Source: DASZUK01 sp963844575
Lineage (GTDB): Bacteria > Actinomycetota > Acidimicrobiia > Acidimicrobiales > RAAP-2
Assembly (NCBI GenBank): GCA_963844575.1
Contig: CAWJOU010000005.1
Coordinates: 1,240,001-1,304,000, forward strand
Direction of reading: 5' to 3'
DNA: 64,000 nt
This document shows positions 63,742 to 64,000 of this stretch, piece after piece (position 1 is the stretch's first letter; each line of letters starts with the position of its first letter). Under the pieces are notes generated by a model that worked only from the letters and a program-made list of their open reading frames with translations, was not told the DNA's origin and did no database searches. A program made the translations under genes and the position numbers.

Positions 63742-63786
63742 GACAGCCCGGATCGGAGAGCCCGGACCGGGCAGCTCGGACCGGGC
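63742..63786 (+). repeat. Three degenerate 15-bp tandem repeats after rsmI
   Basis: Units GACAGCCCGGATCGG, AGAGCCCGGACCGGG and CAGCTCGGACCGGGC follow the rsmI stop by 8 bases. Identity is 60-75 percent. This is the weakest member of the post-stop repeat class. Confidence 0.5.
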
Positions 63787-63820
63787 GGTAGGGCGGTGGG
63801 GCGCCGGTACGCTACCGGCG

Positions 63821-64000
63821 GTGCCGCGCTTCTACATCACGACCCCGATCTACTACGTCAACGACGCGCCGCATGTCGGTCACGCCTACGCGACGGTCAA
63901 CGCCGACGCGCTGGCTCGCTGGCACCGGCTGTGCGGGGACGACGTCTTCTTCCTGACGGGCACCGACGAGCACGGGGCGAAGGTGGCGGAGGCGGCGGTA
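63821..64000 (+). CDS. metG: Methionyl-tRNA synthetase, N-terminal fragment (runs off the window)
   Basis: Sixty codons are seen from GTG 63821: RFYITTPIYYVNDAPHVGHA (the H-x-G-H signature as HVGHA), YATVNADALARWHRLCGDDV and FFLTGTDEHGAKVAEAAV. This is the class I MetRS Rossmann start. It charges initiator and elongator tRNA-Met. The gene continues beyond the window. It follows rsmI as is usual in bacteria. Confidence 0.95.
   Translation, partial: MPRFYITTPIYYVNDAPHVGHAYATVNADALARWHRLCGDDVFFLTGTDEHGAKVAEAAV

Overview
The window is very GC-rich (about 70 percent by eye). It has many GTG starts, many 4-base ATGA/GTGA gene overlaps and several apparently leaderless promoters. A bL37-like micro-protein, KstR2-like and ECF regulators, a cytochrome P450 and an acyl-CoA dehydrogenase point to an actinobacterial (Actinomycetota) chromosome, plausibly Acidimicrobiia. 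The class is a guess. No tRNA, rRNA, CRISPR array, transposase or integrase was recognised.

Layout. (1) 1-11.6 kb is a defence and toxin-antitoxin island read leftwards. It holds a complete type II Wadjet operon (jetA-jetB-jetC-jetD), a DUF2786 gene directly after jetD, an ECF sigma factor just upstream of jetA, and at the left edge HicA/HicB plus a decayed BrnT/BrnA pair. (2) 11.8-19.5 kb carries a KAS III enzyme, a secreted protein, an AbrB/PIN toxin-antitoxin pair, a Tat-exported phospholipase-C-like phosphoesterase and two membrane-anchored coiled-coil proteins, one bearing a GH43 domain. (3) 19.5-27.8 kb is a signalling and surface-polymer locus. Two hybrid histidine kinases flank a four-gene operon encoding a receiver-PIG-L deacetylase fusion, an ATP-grasp ligase, a processive GT2 synthase and a 64-residue membrane protein. 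(4) 28-43.3 kb is a mixed metabolic and regulatory stretch: DinB, cNMP-binding, flavin reductase-like, AhpD-like, P450, DedA, TerC, YoaK, FAH, VapBC-like, NifU-like, TetR, amidohydrolase, MarR-MFS and acyl-CoA dehydrogenase genes, with two small unlisted ORFs at 29957 and 30377. (5) 43.3-46.4 kb is a metal-transport unit: a structured leader with a 26-codon proline-rich leader peptide, a soluble MgtE-N/CBS/PRC protein and an Nramp-related permease whose metal site looks like the Mg-transporting branch. (6) 46.4-51.3 kb is a GT4/methyltransferase/terpenoid-cyclase-fold/methyltransferase locus interrupted by a second VapBC-like module. (7) 51.3-64 kb is mostly housekeeping: PepN, PfkB kinase, YchF, MFS, SCO1, a frameshifted GDPD, bL37-like, DUF192, RsmI and the start of MetG.

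The strongest unexplained signal is a recurring class of short tandem repeats (14- or 19-bp units, 3-5 copies) that contain a gene's own stop codon, at 17463, 31250, 31725, 56169 and 59865. Similar degenerate arrays follow other genes. In four of the five the copies place a stop triplet in all three reading frames. Other leads are the complementary degeneration of the two hybrid kinases, the proline-rich leader peptide, and a leaderless 56-codon ORF ending in an attenuator-like pair of mutually exclusive hairpins.
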